Positions 1 to 7,267 of a stretch of DNA of 64,000 nucleotides are shown piece by piece (position 1 is the stretch's first letter; every line of letters begins with the position of its first letter). This DNA is from Qipengyuania pelagi (lineage in GTDB: Bacteria > Pseudomonadota > Alphaproteobacteria > Sphingomonadales > Sphingomonadaceae). A program made the translations under genes and the position numbers. Under the pieces are notes generated by a model that saw nothing but the letters and a program-made list of their open reading frames with translations, did no database searches and was not told the DNA's origin. The stretch is from the NCBI RefSeq assembly GCF_009827295.1, contig NZ_WTYD01000001.1, positions 558,001 through 622,000 of the forward strand, read 5' to 3'.

Positions 1-84
1 GTGCACGGCGCGGATCTCGGCGGCAGTGCCTCGACCGAAACGATCGCCGAGGCCGTTCTTAAAGCGTTGGAAACCATATCTTGA
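1..84 (+). CDS. 3' end of an isocitrate/isopropylmalate dehydrogenase-family gene (partial)
   Basis: Frame 1 is open from the left edge to a TGA at 82-84 and encodes 27 residues that include DLGGSAST. Isocitrate and isopropylmalate dehydrogenases typically end with a DLGG-(T/S)-AST motif followed by a helix of the AEAVLKAL kind, which fits. The rest of the gene lies outside the window, so the exact enzyme (NAD-isocitrate dehydrogenase, LeuB or a tartrate dehydrogenase relative) cannot be told. The family call rests on this short motif only. Confidence 0.45.
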   Translation: MHGADLGGSASTETIAEAVLKALETIS

Positions 85-109
85 GAATTTGTCCCTACGC
101 CGACATGGC

Positions 110-1255
110 ATGGACATGACGCTTTCGACCCTCCCCGAGGATGCTCTTTTGACACCCCATATGGCGGCGCCGCTGGAACTTGCGATCGTGCTGCCGACCT
201 TCAACGAGCGCGACAATCTCGCCCCCCTGATGGACCGGATCGCAGATGCGCTCGGCCCGGTGGGGTGGGAGGTTCTGGTGGTGGACGACAATTCCGCCGA
301 TGGCACGTCCGACGAGGCGCGCCGCCTCGCATTATCGGACCCGCGCATCCGCGTGATCGAGCGGATCGGCAGGCGCGGCCTGTCGAGCGCGGCGATCGAA
401 GGCTTCTGCGCCACCGCCGCGCCTTATGCCGCGGTGATGGACGCCGATCACCAGCACGATCCCAAACTGCTCGTGCCGATGCTGGCTTCGGTCAAGGCGG
501 GCGAGGCGGACGTCGCCGTGGCCAGCCGCTTTGCCGATGGCGCCAGCATGGCCGAATGGAATCGCCCGGATCGCGAAAAGCTGTCGGGCATGGCCAACAC
601 GCTCGCGCGCAAACTGACCGGCGTCGACCTGTCCGACCCGATGAGCGGCTATTTCCTGCTGCCGACGGCAACCGCCCGCGAACTCGCGCCGAAACTGTCG
701 GCGATCGGCTTCAAGATCTTGCTCGACCTGCTCGCCACCAGCGAGAAACCCCTGCGCGTCAAGGATTTCCCGATGAATTTCTCCGCCCGCCGCTCCGGCG
801 AAAGCAAATTGGACCGCGCCATCGCCTTCGACTTCCTCGCCGGGCTTTACGACAAGAGCTTCGGGCGCGTCATTCCCACGCGCTTCGCCCTGTTCGGCAC
901 GGTGGGCCTGATCGGCGTGGTCGTCCACATGGCGCTGCTCTACCTGTTCCTCGCTGCGGGCACGCAATTCAGCATCGGCCAGGCGGTGGCGACTTTCGGG
1001 GCGATGACGTTCAATTTCTGGCTGAACAATTTCCTCACCTATCGCGACCGGCGCCTGACCGAATCGAAGGCGGTTTTCTGGGGCTGGGTCAGCTTCATCG
1101 CCGCCTGTTCGATCGGCGCCTTCGCCAATGTCGCGGTGGCGACGACGCTGCACGATCGCGGCCTTCACGAGGTCCTGGCCGCACTGGTCGGGATCGGGAT
1201 CGGGTCGGTGTGGAATTATGCCCTGTCCAGCCGCTTCGTCTGGGGCCGGTTCTGA
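110..1255 (+). CDS. GT2 polyprenyl-phosphate sugar synthase (DPM1-like) fused to a GtrA membrane domain
   Basis: The first ~240 residues form a GT-A family 2 domain: LPTFNERDN near the start, VVDDNSADGT for nucleotide-sugar binding, the metal-site segment DADHQHDP, and SDPMSGYF. This is the pattern of dolichol-phosphate mannose synthases and bacterial polyprenyl-phosphate glycosyltransferases. The last ~130 residues are a four-helix GtrA domain (begins RFALFGTVGLIGV, contains FNFWLNNFLTYRDR), associated with moving the lipid-linked sugar across the inner membrane. An upstream in-frame ATG at 26 would overlap the preceding gene; the ATG at 110 fits the domain start. The gene converges on a PMT-type transferase that could use its product. 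The sugar is unknown. Confidence 0.85.
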   Translation: MDMTLSTLPEDALLTPHMAAPLELAIVLPTFNERDNLAPLMDRIADALGPVGWEVLVVDDNSADGTSDEARRLALSDPRIRVIERIGRRGLSSAAIEGFCATAAPYAAVMDADHQHDPKLLVPMLASVKAGEADVAVASRFADGASMAEWNRPDREKLSGMANTLARKLTGVDLSDPMSGYFLLPTATARELAPKLSAIGFKILLDLLATSEKPLRVKDFPMNFSARRSGESKLDRAIAFDFLAGLYDKSFGRVIPTRFALFGTVGLIGVVVHMALLYLFLAAGTQFSIGQAVATFGAMTFNFWLNNFLTYRDRRLTESKAVFWGWVSFIAACSIGAFANVAVATTLHDRGLHEVLAALVGIGIGSVWNYALSSRFVWGRF

Positions 1256-1259
1256 CGCT

Positions 1260-2561
1260 TTACTGCCAGCCCTTCAGCCAGACATAGTCGAGAAACGCCA
1301 TCTTCCCCTCGAGCGGGGCGGCGGACAGGATCGGGTAGAACCAAGCGAACAGGGCCGCGCTGATCGCGAGCGGCGCCAGCGCCAGCCAGCGCTTCCCGCT
1401 TGTCCATAACGCGTCGAGCGCCAAGGCGAGCGCGGCGAGCAGAAACATGCTCGGCAGCATGTAGTGATAATAGAACTGGATGGGCTTTGCCGCCACGATC
1501 CAGAAGCCGAGCGTCAGAAGATAAAGCAGCGCGACCGACAGCGCGACCGGATCGCGCCTTCCTGCTCTCCGCCCCACCACGCCGCGCCACAGGCACCAGC
1601 CGAGCGCGGGCAGGCCCAGGAGCATGGTCAAGGGGTTCCCGATCAGCAGGATGCCGCGATAGGCCCCGTCGACCGGCTCGTAGAGATACCAGATCGCGCG
1701 CAGGTTCAGCACCCACTGCCACCACACCGATTGATAGGGGTGGGGCTTCACCACATTTTCCTGCATCGTCAGCATGGTTCGGTGAAGATCGATGATGTCG
1801 CGCGGCGCGCCCGCGCTGCCGATCGCGCCATCGGCGAAGAGATAGGCGGGCAGGTAGGTCGCGGCATAGACCACGAGCGGCACGATCCCGAGCCACAGGG
1901 CGGCCTCGACCAGGGTGATGCCCGGAACCGGCAATCCCCTGCGGCTGAGGAACAGGCGCCGCCGCCCCGCCGCCCAGCGCAATCCGAGGAAGACGAGGCC
2001 GGGCACCGGAGCGAGCACCAGCGCGTTCCATTTCGCCGCCATGGCGAGGCCGAGCGCGACCCCCGTGATCGCCAATCTGCGACGCCCGGTCTCTGGCTCG
2101 CGCATCGCCGCCGCTCCCTGCCAGAAGGCGAGCGCGAGGAAGGCGAGATAGAAGATGTCGAGCATCGCGATGCGCGCGTTCACGAACAGGTGGAATCCGG
2201 TCACGAGCAGCACGCCGTAACCGAGCGTCGCGAAACGGCTCAGCGTGGCGAACCACAGTGCCCGCATCGCGGCGAACAGCGCCAGCGCGCCCGCGAGGAC
2301 CGGCAGGGCACGCCAGCCCAGCGGATTGTCGCCGAATACGAGCACGCTCAGCGCCAGCAATTGCTTGGCGAGCGGGGGGTGTTCGCGATTGGTGAAATGA
2401 TCGAGCGCGATCCATTCGCGCAGCGCCGGGACGTAATGGACCTCGTCGAAATAGGCGATGCTGGGGATCGTCAAGCGCACGCAACACAGCGCCAGGAACG
2501 CGGTCGCAAACAGCGCGCACCAGCCGATCGGGTCCTGCGATGCCGTGCGCGCGGATTTCAT
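1260..2561 (-). CDS. PMT-type (GT39) phospholipid carrier-dependent glycosyltransferase
   Basis: Integral membrane protein of about 433 residues with many hydrophobic helices. The first periplasmic loop carries YFDEVHYVPALREW and later NREHPPLAKQ, the acidic-residue and HPPL signature of protein O-mannosyltransferases and related lipid-phosphate-sugar-dependent enzymes. It should transfer a sugar from a polyprenyl-phosphate carrier to a protein or lipid at the periplasmic face. The start is set at the ATG at 2561 (MKSARTAS), just before the first helix; the upstream extension is Arg-rich and unlikely. It is convergent with the GT2-GtrA gene, 4 bp between stops, which suggests a donor-maker and transferase pair. 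The acceptor cannot be read from the sequence. Confidence 0.85.
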   Translation of the reverse strand: MKSARTASQDPIGWCALFATAFLALCCVRLTIPSIAYFDEVHYVPALREWIALDHFTNREHPPLAKQLLALSVLVFGDNPLGWRALPVLAGALALFAAMRALWFATLSRFATLGYGVLLVTGFHLFVNARIAMLDIFYLAFLALAFWQGAAAMREPETGRRRLAITGVALGLAMAAKWNALVLAPVPGLVFLGLRWAAGRRRLFLSRRGLPVPGITLVEAALWLGIVPLVVYAATYLPAYLFADGAIGSAGAPRDIIDLHRTMLTMQENVVKPHPYQSVWWQWVLNLRAIWYLYEPVDGAYRGILLIGNPLTMLLGLPALGWCLWRGVVGRRAGRRDPVALSVALLYLLTLGFWIVAAKPIQFYYHYMLPSMFLLAALALALDALWTSGKRWLALAPLAISAALFAWFYPILSAAPLEGKMAFLDYVWLKGWQ

Positions 2562-2811
2562 GTGTGCGCGGTACGGCTGAGCCGGGCGCTTGACAAGTTT
2601 CCCGGCGCGGACTCGAGCAACGCGGTTTGGCTGGCGCATCCTGTTGTAATGCAGTCACACCCCGGCGCGAAGGGGAGGCCGTCGACCGGAAACTGCTGCG
2701 TTGCAGCAATCCTGTCATGATAGACCCTTACGGAAGTTTCGGACCTTCGGGCAGGTTTGGATCAAATAAGGTCGCGTTCGCCCACTCGCGTACGAATTTG
2801 GAGGATTTTTC

Positions 2812-3018
2812 ATGAAACGTGCAATCGCCCTCGGCACCGCCGCGTTCGCCATGGTTGCAGCGCCGCTGGCCGCAGCCGATCGTTCCGCTGCGCCGGTCGA
2901 AAGCGAATCGGAACTGGTTGGTGGCAGCCTTCTGATTGCCGCTCTCGGCGCAGCAGCCGTCATCGCTGCCGTCGTCCTTATCGCTGATGATGACGATGAC
3001 GACGCCGTCAGCCCCTGA
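2812..3018 (+). CDS. Small exported/membrane peptide with poly-Asp tail
   Basis: 68-residue ORF with a good ribosome site (GGAGG, 8 bases before ATG) and a strong terminator 26 bases after the stop, so it is a complete one-gene transcript. Residues 1-23 look like a signal sequence (MKRAIALGTAAFAMVAAPLA). A second hydrophobic Gly/Ala-rich stretch (residues 36-57) is followed directly by six aspartates (59-64) and AVSP. I recall similar small proteins with an Asp run in sphingomonads but know of no function. Export is inferred from the signal-like start. The Asp run might bind cations or only set membrane topology. Confidence 0.75.
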   Translation: MKRAIALGTAAFAMVAAPLAAADRSAAPVESESELVGGSLLIAALGAAAVIAAVVLIADDDDDDAVSP

Positions 3019-3043
3019 GGGCTGTAGGAATCGCAGAAACTGG

Positions 3044-3072
3044 GGGCGGAAGGGTGACCTTCCGCCCTTTTT
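3044..3072 (+). terminator. Rho-independent terminator of the small peptide gene
   Basis: Perfect 10-bp stem GGGCGGAAGG / CCTTCCGCCC with a GTGA loop, followed by five T. It separates the small peptide gene from metZ, which starts 63 bases later. Confidence 0.93.
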
Positions 3073-3134
3073 CGTTGTCCGAAGCGCCTCGGGGCGATTG
3101 CGGCGCGCGCCATGCTTGCCTAAGCCCCGTGGCC

Positions 3135-4340
3135 ATGAAGAAGACCACCGGAACCGACCGCGCGATCACCCAGACATGGCGCCCCGCCACCCAGGCGGTG
3201 CGTGGCGGCACCTGGCGATCGGAGCATGGCGAGACCAGCGAGGCGCTGTTCCTCACCTCGGGCTACACCTATGACGATGCCCAGACCGTAGCCGATCGCT
3301 TCGCGGGCGAAGCGGAGGGGATGACCTATTCGCGCCTCCAGAACCCGACCGTGGCGATGCTGGAAGAGCGCATCGCTCTGCTCGAAGGGGCCGAGGCCTG
3401 CCGCGCGCAGGCCAGCGGCATGGCGGCGATGTCGACCGCGCTGCTCTGCCAGCTATCGGCCGGCGACCACGTGGTCGGCGCGCGAGCCGCGTTCGGATCG
3501 TGCCGCTGGTTGCTCGACAGCCTGCTACCGCGCTTCGGGATCGAAACGAGCGTGGTGGACAGCGCCGACAATGATGCCTGGGAACAGGCGATCCGCCCCA
3601 ACACCAAGGTGTTCTTCTTCGAAACGCCGGCCAATCCGACGCTCGACGTCGTCGATATGGATTTCGTGTGCGGACTGGCGAAGAGCCGCGGCATCGTCAC
3701 GGTGGTCGACAACGCCTTCGCGACGAGCGCGTTGCAAAAACCGATGGATTTCGGGGCGGATGTGGTCGCCTATTCCGCGACCAAGCTGATGGACGGGCAG
3801 GGGCGCGTGCTGGCGGGCGCGGTGTGCGGATCGCAGGAATGGATCGACGAGGTTCTGTTGCCGTTCCAGCGCAACACCGGGCCCAATATCTCGCCCTTCA
3901 ACGCCTGGGTGGTCTTGAAAGGTCTCGAAACGCTGAGCCTTCGCGCCGAGAGGCAGAGCGCAAACGCGGTCGCGCTGGGCGAGGCGATCGCGGGGCGGCG
4001 ACTGGAGATGCGCCATCCGGGGCTGACCAGCCATCCGCGGCACGAGCTCGCAAAGCGGCAGATGACAGCGACCGGACCGGTCTTCGCCTTCGATGTCGGC
4101 AGCCGCGAAACCGCCTTCGCCGTGCTCGATGCGCTGGAGCTGATCGACCTGTCCAACAATATCGGCGATTCGCGCAGCCTGATGTGCCACCCAGCCAGCA
4201 CCACCCATGCCGGGATGACCGCCGAAGCGCGCGCCGAGATGGGCGTGAGCGAGGGATTGCTGCGCATCAATGTCGGATTGGAAGACGTCGCCGACCTGAT
4301 CGAGGATCTCGACCGCGCGCTCGATAAAGCGGGTCTCTAG
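3135..4340 (+). CDS. metZ: O-succinylhomoserine sulfhydrylase (MetZ)
   Basis: PLP-dependent Cys/Met-metabolism enzyme of 401 residues, the usual length. It would convert O-succinyl- (or O-acetyl-) homoserine plus sulfide to homocysteine in methionine synthesis. Visible hallmarks are SGYTYDDAQTVADRF and YSRLQNPTV near the N-terminus, a QASGMAAM segment, VVDNAFATS, and the Schiff-base lysine in YSATKLMDGQG (Lys217). The start is the ATG at 3135; an in-frame upstream start at 3054 would lie inside the preceding terminator. Only about 60 bases separate that terminator from the ATG and I saw no SAM-II-type riboswitch there. In many alphaproteobacteria metZ is next to apaG; here two minus-strand genes separate them. 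Confidence 0.9.
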   Translation: MKKTTGTDRAITQTWRPATQAVRGGTWRSEHGETSEALFLTSGYTYDDAQTVADRFAGEAEGMTYSRLQNPTVAMLEERIALLEGAEACRAQASGMAAMSTALLCQLSAGDHVVGARAAFGSCRWLLDSLLPRFGIETSVVDSADNDAWEQAIRPNTKVFFFETPANPTLDVVDMDFVCGLAKSRGIVTVVDNAFATSALQKPMDFGADVVAYSATKLMDGQGRVLAGAVCGSQEWIDEVLLPFQRNTGPNISPFNAWVVLKGLETLSLRAERQSANAVALGEAIAGRRLEMRHPGLTSHPRHELAKRQMTATGPVFAFDVGSRETAFAVLDALELIDLSNNIGDSRSLMCHPASTTHAGMTAEARAEMGVSEGLLRINVGLEDVADLIEDLDRALDKAGL

Positions 4341-4347
4341 GTAAGGA

Positions 4348-4767
4348 TCAGGCCGGGCAGCAATCGTCGAGCGCCGCGCCCAGGGCGGCGGCGGTCGACC
4401 AGGCGCGATTGCAGGGCGCATCGTCCGTCAGCGCGGCATGGGCGGCGAGGCCTTCGCCATCGATCATCGCCACGATCAGCCCTTCGTCGCGCGTCATGCC
4501 TGGCGCGCAGCACGGTGCGAGGCGGATGGTGCGGCGCGAACTGCCCGCAAGGTCCACGACCAGACTGCGGGCGAGCGTAAGCGGACGCTGGAAACTCGGG
4601 CCGAACGTATCGAGCGCCAGCAAGGCGGCCGAGGCATCCCGCAAACCGCAACCCACCATGCGGCGGATCAGGATCAGCGCGATGCGCCTGCCGCGATCGG
4701 AAGGGAGCGGGAGGACCAGAGCGGTGTCGGGACGACCGGGTGCGGGGGCGGGTGCGGCGTTGGGCAT
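4348..4767 (-). CDS. DUF6628-like small protein, predicted iron/Fur-controlled
   Basis: 139-residue protein rich in Ala, Leu and Arg, containing RMVGCGLRDASAALLA, a central FGPSFQRPLTLARS segment, APCCAPGMTRDEG, and a C-terminal pair of cysteines (DDCCPA). I recall this pattern as DUF6628 of Sphingomonadales but cannot confirm it here; no biochemical role is known to me. The start is chosen at 4767 because GGAGGA lies 5 bases upstream; ATGs at 4782 and 4779 lack such a site. A consensus -10 (TATAAT on the minus strand, 4796-4791) and a Fur-type operator (4801-4819) lie immediately upstream, so repression by Fur under iron excess is likely. The several cysteines fit a metal-related role, but that is inference. 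Confidence 0.7.
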   Translation of the reverse strand: MPNAAPAPAPGRPDTALVLPLPSDRGRRIALILIRRMVGCGLRDASAALLALDTFGPSFQRPLTLARSLVVDLAGSSRRTIRLAPCCAPGMTRDEGLIVAMIDGEGLAAHAALTDDAPCNRAWSTAAALGAALDDCCPA

Positions 4768-4790
4768 CGAATCCTCCATCATGGTTCGCT

Positions 4791-4821
4791 ATTATAATAT
4801 GCAAATGCAAATCATTCGCAA
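4791..4821 (-). promoter_or_regulatory. Promoter with overlapping Fur box upstream of the DUF6628-like gene
   Basis: Read on the plus strand, positions 4801-4819 are GCAAAT-GCAAAT-C-ATTCGC, which copies the hexamer layout of the classical Fur box (GATAAT-GATAAT-C-ATTATC). The core TGCAAATCATTCGCA (4806-4820) is a 7-1-7 inverted repeat with one mismatch, of the TGC...GCA form used in alphaproteobacteria. On the minus strand it lies between a -10 TATAAT (4796-4791) and a -35-like TTGCGA (4821-4816), where bound Fur would block RNA polymerase. Confidence 0.7.
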
Positions 4822-4905
4822 CAGCTGAATGGAAGGAGATAGCCTCTCTCCCCAAGCAGATGGATCAGAGCCCATGCCTGCGACCGGTACCGCCGGGTCC
4901 CGGTA

Positions 4906-5223
4906 TCAGATTTCGCAGGCTATCCCGTCATCGTCGCGGTCCAACCCGGCGCGATAGCCGGGATCGCCGCGTCGCAACGGCGCTTTCCCGGCGGCTCGCA
5001 CGGCAGCGCAATTGGCGTAGTATACGCGCCCGTCGATCGATTGCGCGGCTGAAACCGGCTGCGCGGCGCGTCCGCTGCGGTGGCAGTGATAGTCGCCCGT
5101 CTTGCGGTTGTTGTGGCACCCTTCGCCGTTCAGCCCGCCGGGATGGGCGGCGGCCGACCCGGTAAAGGACACGTTCGTTGCTACTCCGACAAGGGCCAGC
5201 AGAGTGAGGAATGTCTTCCGCAT
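4906..5223 (-). CDS. Secreted Excalibur-domain protein
   Basis: 105 residues. It has a signal peptide (MRKTFLTLLALVGVATNVSF, cut near SAAA-HP), then a His/Cys-rich motif GCHNNRKTGDYHCH, then a C-terminal Excalibur module: YYANCAAVRAAG and DRDDDGIACE, the calcium-loop-like end with paired cysteines. Such proteins are periplasmic or extracellular and are thought to bind Ca2+ or other metals; the CHNN..GDYHCH motif could also bind a transition metal. It lies upstream of the Fur-box gene on the same strand, but the Fur promoter is between the two, so they are probably separate transcripts. Function otherwise unknown. Confidence 0.85.
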   Translation of the reverse strand: MRKTFLTLLALVGVATNVSFTGSAAAHPGGLNGEGCHNNRKTGDYHCHRSGRAAQPVSAAQSIDGRVYYANCAAVRAAGKAPLRRGDPGYRAGLDRDDDGIACEI

Positions 5224-5303
5224 CCGGTGAGCTTAAGGCGCATTTCTTGCCAATTCCCTGCCCGCCCTTGCTCCGCGCGCGTCTATGCCTATTCTGAAGG
5301 ACG

Positions 5304-5702
5304 ATGAAATTCCTGTTTCCCCATGCCGCGATCACGCACGACATCACGGTTCGCGTGTCGGTCAATTACATGCCCGAACAATCGCGGCCCGAGATCGGCA
5401 AGTGGTTCTGGGTCTATCACATCCGCATCGAGAACGGATCGGAGGAGACCGTCACGCTTGAACGGCGGCACTGGCGGATCACCGATGCCGAGGGACGGAT
5501 CAGCATCGTCGATGGCGAAGGGGTGGTCGGCGAACAGCCCACGCTCTCGCCCGGCCAGTCGCATGATTACGTTTCGGGATGCCCGCTCGAAACGCCGCAT
5601 GGGTCGATGGAGGGGTTCTACAGCTTCCGCCGCGCGGACGGATCGCCGATGGAGGTCCGCATCCCGTTCTTCCCGCTCGCCGCGCCCGCAACGACCCACT
5701 GA
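5304..5702 (+). CDS. apaG: ApaG domain protein
   Basis: 132 residues, normal length. ApaG proteins are small fibronectin-III-like beta sandwiches linked genetically to Co2+/Mg2+ efflux and diadenosine tetraphosphate levels in enterics. Diagnostic parts are the N-terminal VSVNYMPEQS, the central WVYHIRIENGS and RRHWRITDAEGR, GEGVVGEQPTLSPG, and SGCPLETPHGSMEGFY. It starts at the ATG at 5304 and is convergent with ppx. The biochemical role in this organism is not known. Confidence 0.92.
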   Translation: MKFLFPHAAITHDITVRVSVNYMPEQSRPEIGKWFWVYHIRIENGSEETVTLERRHWRITDAEGRISIVDGEGVVGEQPTLSPGQSHDYVSGCPLETPHGSMEGFYSFRRADGSPMEVRIPFFPLAAPATTH

Positions 5703-5725
5703 AACGAAGCACCGAGAAGCCGCAA

Positions 5726-7267
5726 TCAGGCGTCGGATTCGTCGATCTCGCTATCGGTCGGCGCGATCTTCAGCTTCGCTTCCACGCCCAGCCAGCCTGC
5801 GAGAATTTCCAGCTCCCGCGTGACCGGATAATGCGCCAGTTCCGCCCACGAGGGGTCGAGGCGCAGCACCAGCTTGCGCTTCTTGCAATGGAGGCGCGAA
5901 GCCGACAGCGCCGGGCGTGAGCCCCCGCCGAGCTTGCGAGCGAGCCGGAAGCCCAATCCCCAGGTGACCGAATCGCGCAAGGCGTCGCGATCGGCCAGCG
6001 CCAGCAGGCGTTCGGGATAGTCGGTCCGCCCGAGACTGGCATAGAGGGCCGCGCAGATCTGGGCTCGTTCGGCGGGCAGGCAATCGATCCATCTCTTGTC
6101 GAGCGCCCACGCGCTGGCGTGCGAGAGCCGCAGATTGGGCTCCACCCGCTGGAGCGCGTCGGACAATTGCGCGGCGACCAGGCGCAGGCGCTCGTCCTGC
6201 GCGTTCGCATGGCCGGTTATGCCGCCATTGCCTGCCAGCTCGACACTCCACCCCGCGACCAGGGCCGCATCGGTAATCGCCGCGCCGAGCATGGTGGCGA
6301 ATTCGCTCACCCCGGCAATCAGGGGATCCTTGGCGCGCTGGACCGGATCGAGCCGGTCGAACAGCAGGCCTTCGCGAATGCCCCAGCTGGAAAAGACCAG
6401 CTCGTCCGGCTCCAGCGCCTTGAGCAGCGGGCGCAGCAGGGCGACGGCATCGGGGAGGTATTCGGCGCGCATCTGGCTGATGCCGGGGCACTCGGCCAGC
6501 TTTGCGGGATCGGCGGCAATCAGGCGCTGCGCCAGCATATCGGCCTCTTCGACGTCGAGCCGGAAGCCGTGCGGATCGCTCAAGGGGTAATCGCGCCGCA
6601 TCATCGCATAGGCGGCAAAGGCGCGCCATGTCCCGCCGACCATGTAGAGCGGGCCCGGATGCGCCGCCGCCCAGCCGACCTTGTCGAGTTGCGCGCGCAC
6701 GCGTGTGTTGAACCGTTTCTTGTCGCTGCGATCGAGCGCGGGAAGCCGCAGCGTGCCGAGCGGCAGGCTCGACGCCTGATGGCATTCTCCGTCCACGATC
6801 GACACCAGTTCGAGACTGCCCCCGCCAAGGTCCGCGACCACGCCGCGCGCACCGGGAAACGCGCCGATCGCGCCGGTCGCCGAAATGCGCGCCTCTTCCT
6901 CGCCTGTCAGAAGGCGCGGTTCGAGGCCGAGTTCGGCGACGGCGGCGAGAAATTCGGCACCGTTCGCAGCCTCGCGCGCGGCCGCTGTGGCCACGGTCTG
7001 CACGTCGGTGACGCCCAGATCGTCGAGGATGCGCGCATAGCGGGCCAGCGCGCCGAGCGCTTCATCGCTCGCTTCCTTCGGGATCAATCCGGTCTCGGAC
7101 AGGTCGCGGCCGAGGCGGGCGGCCACTTTCTCGTTCCAGACCGTGCGGGGCGCGCGGGGGGAGCCTTCGTAGATCACCATGCGCACCGTGTTGGAGCCGA
7201 TATCGATGACCGCGCGCGGCAGATAGACGATGCGCTTCTCGCGCCGGGTCGCGGGCGTTTGCGTCAC
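5726..7267 (-). CDS. ppx: Exopolyphosphatase / Ppx-GppA family
   Basis: 513 residues, typical of Ppx. It degrades polyphosphate from the chain end, and some relatives also hydrolyse pppGpp. The actin-like ATPase fold is shown by VIDIGSNTVRMVIYEG (residues ~20-35, phosphate loop 1), LTGEEEARISATGA, and VVADLGGGSLELVSI (phosphate loop 2). The C-terminal half matches the HD-like domain of long Ppx proteins. The start is a GTG at 7267, overlapping the ppk stop as GTGA, with GGAGG 8 bases upstream; the in-frame ATG further upstream lies deep in ppk. The overlap implies translational coupling, so polymerase and phosphatase are made together. Confidence 0.92.
   Translation of the reverse strand: MTQTPATRREKRIVYLPRAVIDIGSNTVRMVIYEGSPRAPRTVWNEKVAARLGRDLSETGLIPKEASDEALGALARYARILDDLGVTDVQTVATAAAREAANGAEFLAAVAELGLEPRLLTGEEEARISATGAIGAFPGARGVVADLGGGSLELVSIVDGECHQASSLPLGTLRLPALDRSDKKRFNTRVRAQLDKVGWAAAHPGPLYMVGGTWRAFAAYAMMRRDYPLSDPHGFRLDVEEADMLAQRLIAADPAKLAECPGISQMRAEYLPDAVALLRPLLKALEPDELVFSSWGIREGLLFDRLDPVQRAKDPLIAGVSEFATMLGAAITDAALVAGWSVELAGNGGITGHANAQDERLRLVAAQLSDALQRVEPNLRLSHASAWALDKRWIDCLPAERAQICAALYASLGRTDYPERLLALADRDALRDSVTWGLGFRLARKLGGGSRPALSASRLHCKKRKLVLRLDPSWAELAHYPVTRELEILAGWLGVEAKLKIAPTDSEIDESDA

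Noticed and set aside
1464..2720. Long plus-strand frame opposite the PMT-type gene
   Set aside because: Gln/Arg/His-rich composition, antisense to a clear membrane enzyme.
3068..3134. Possible SAM-II or SAM-type riboswitch before metZ
   Set aside because: The gap after the terminator is only about 60 bases and lacks the conserved pseudoknot sequence of SAM-II; no S-box features.
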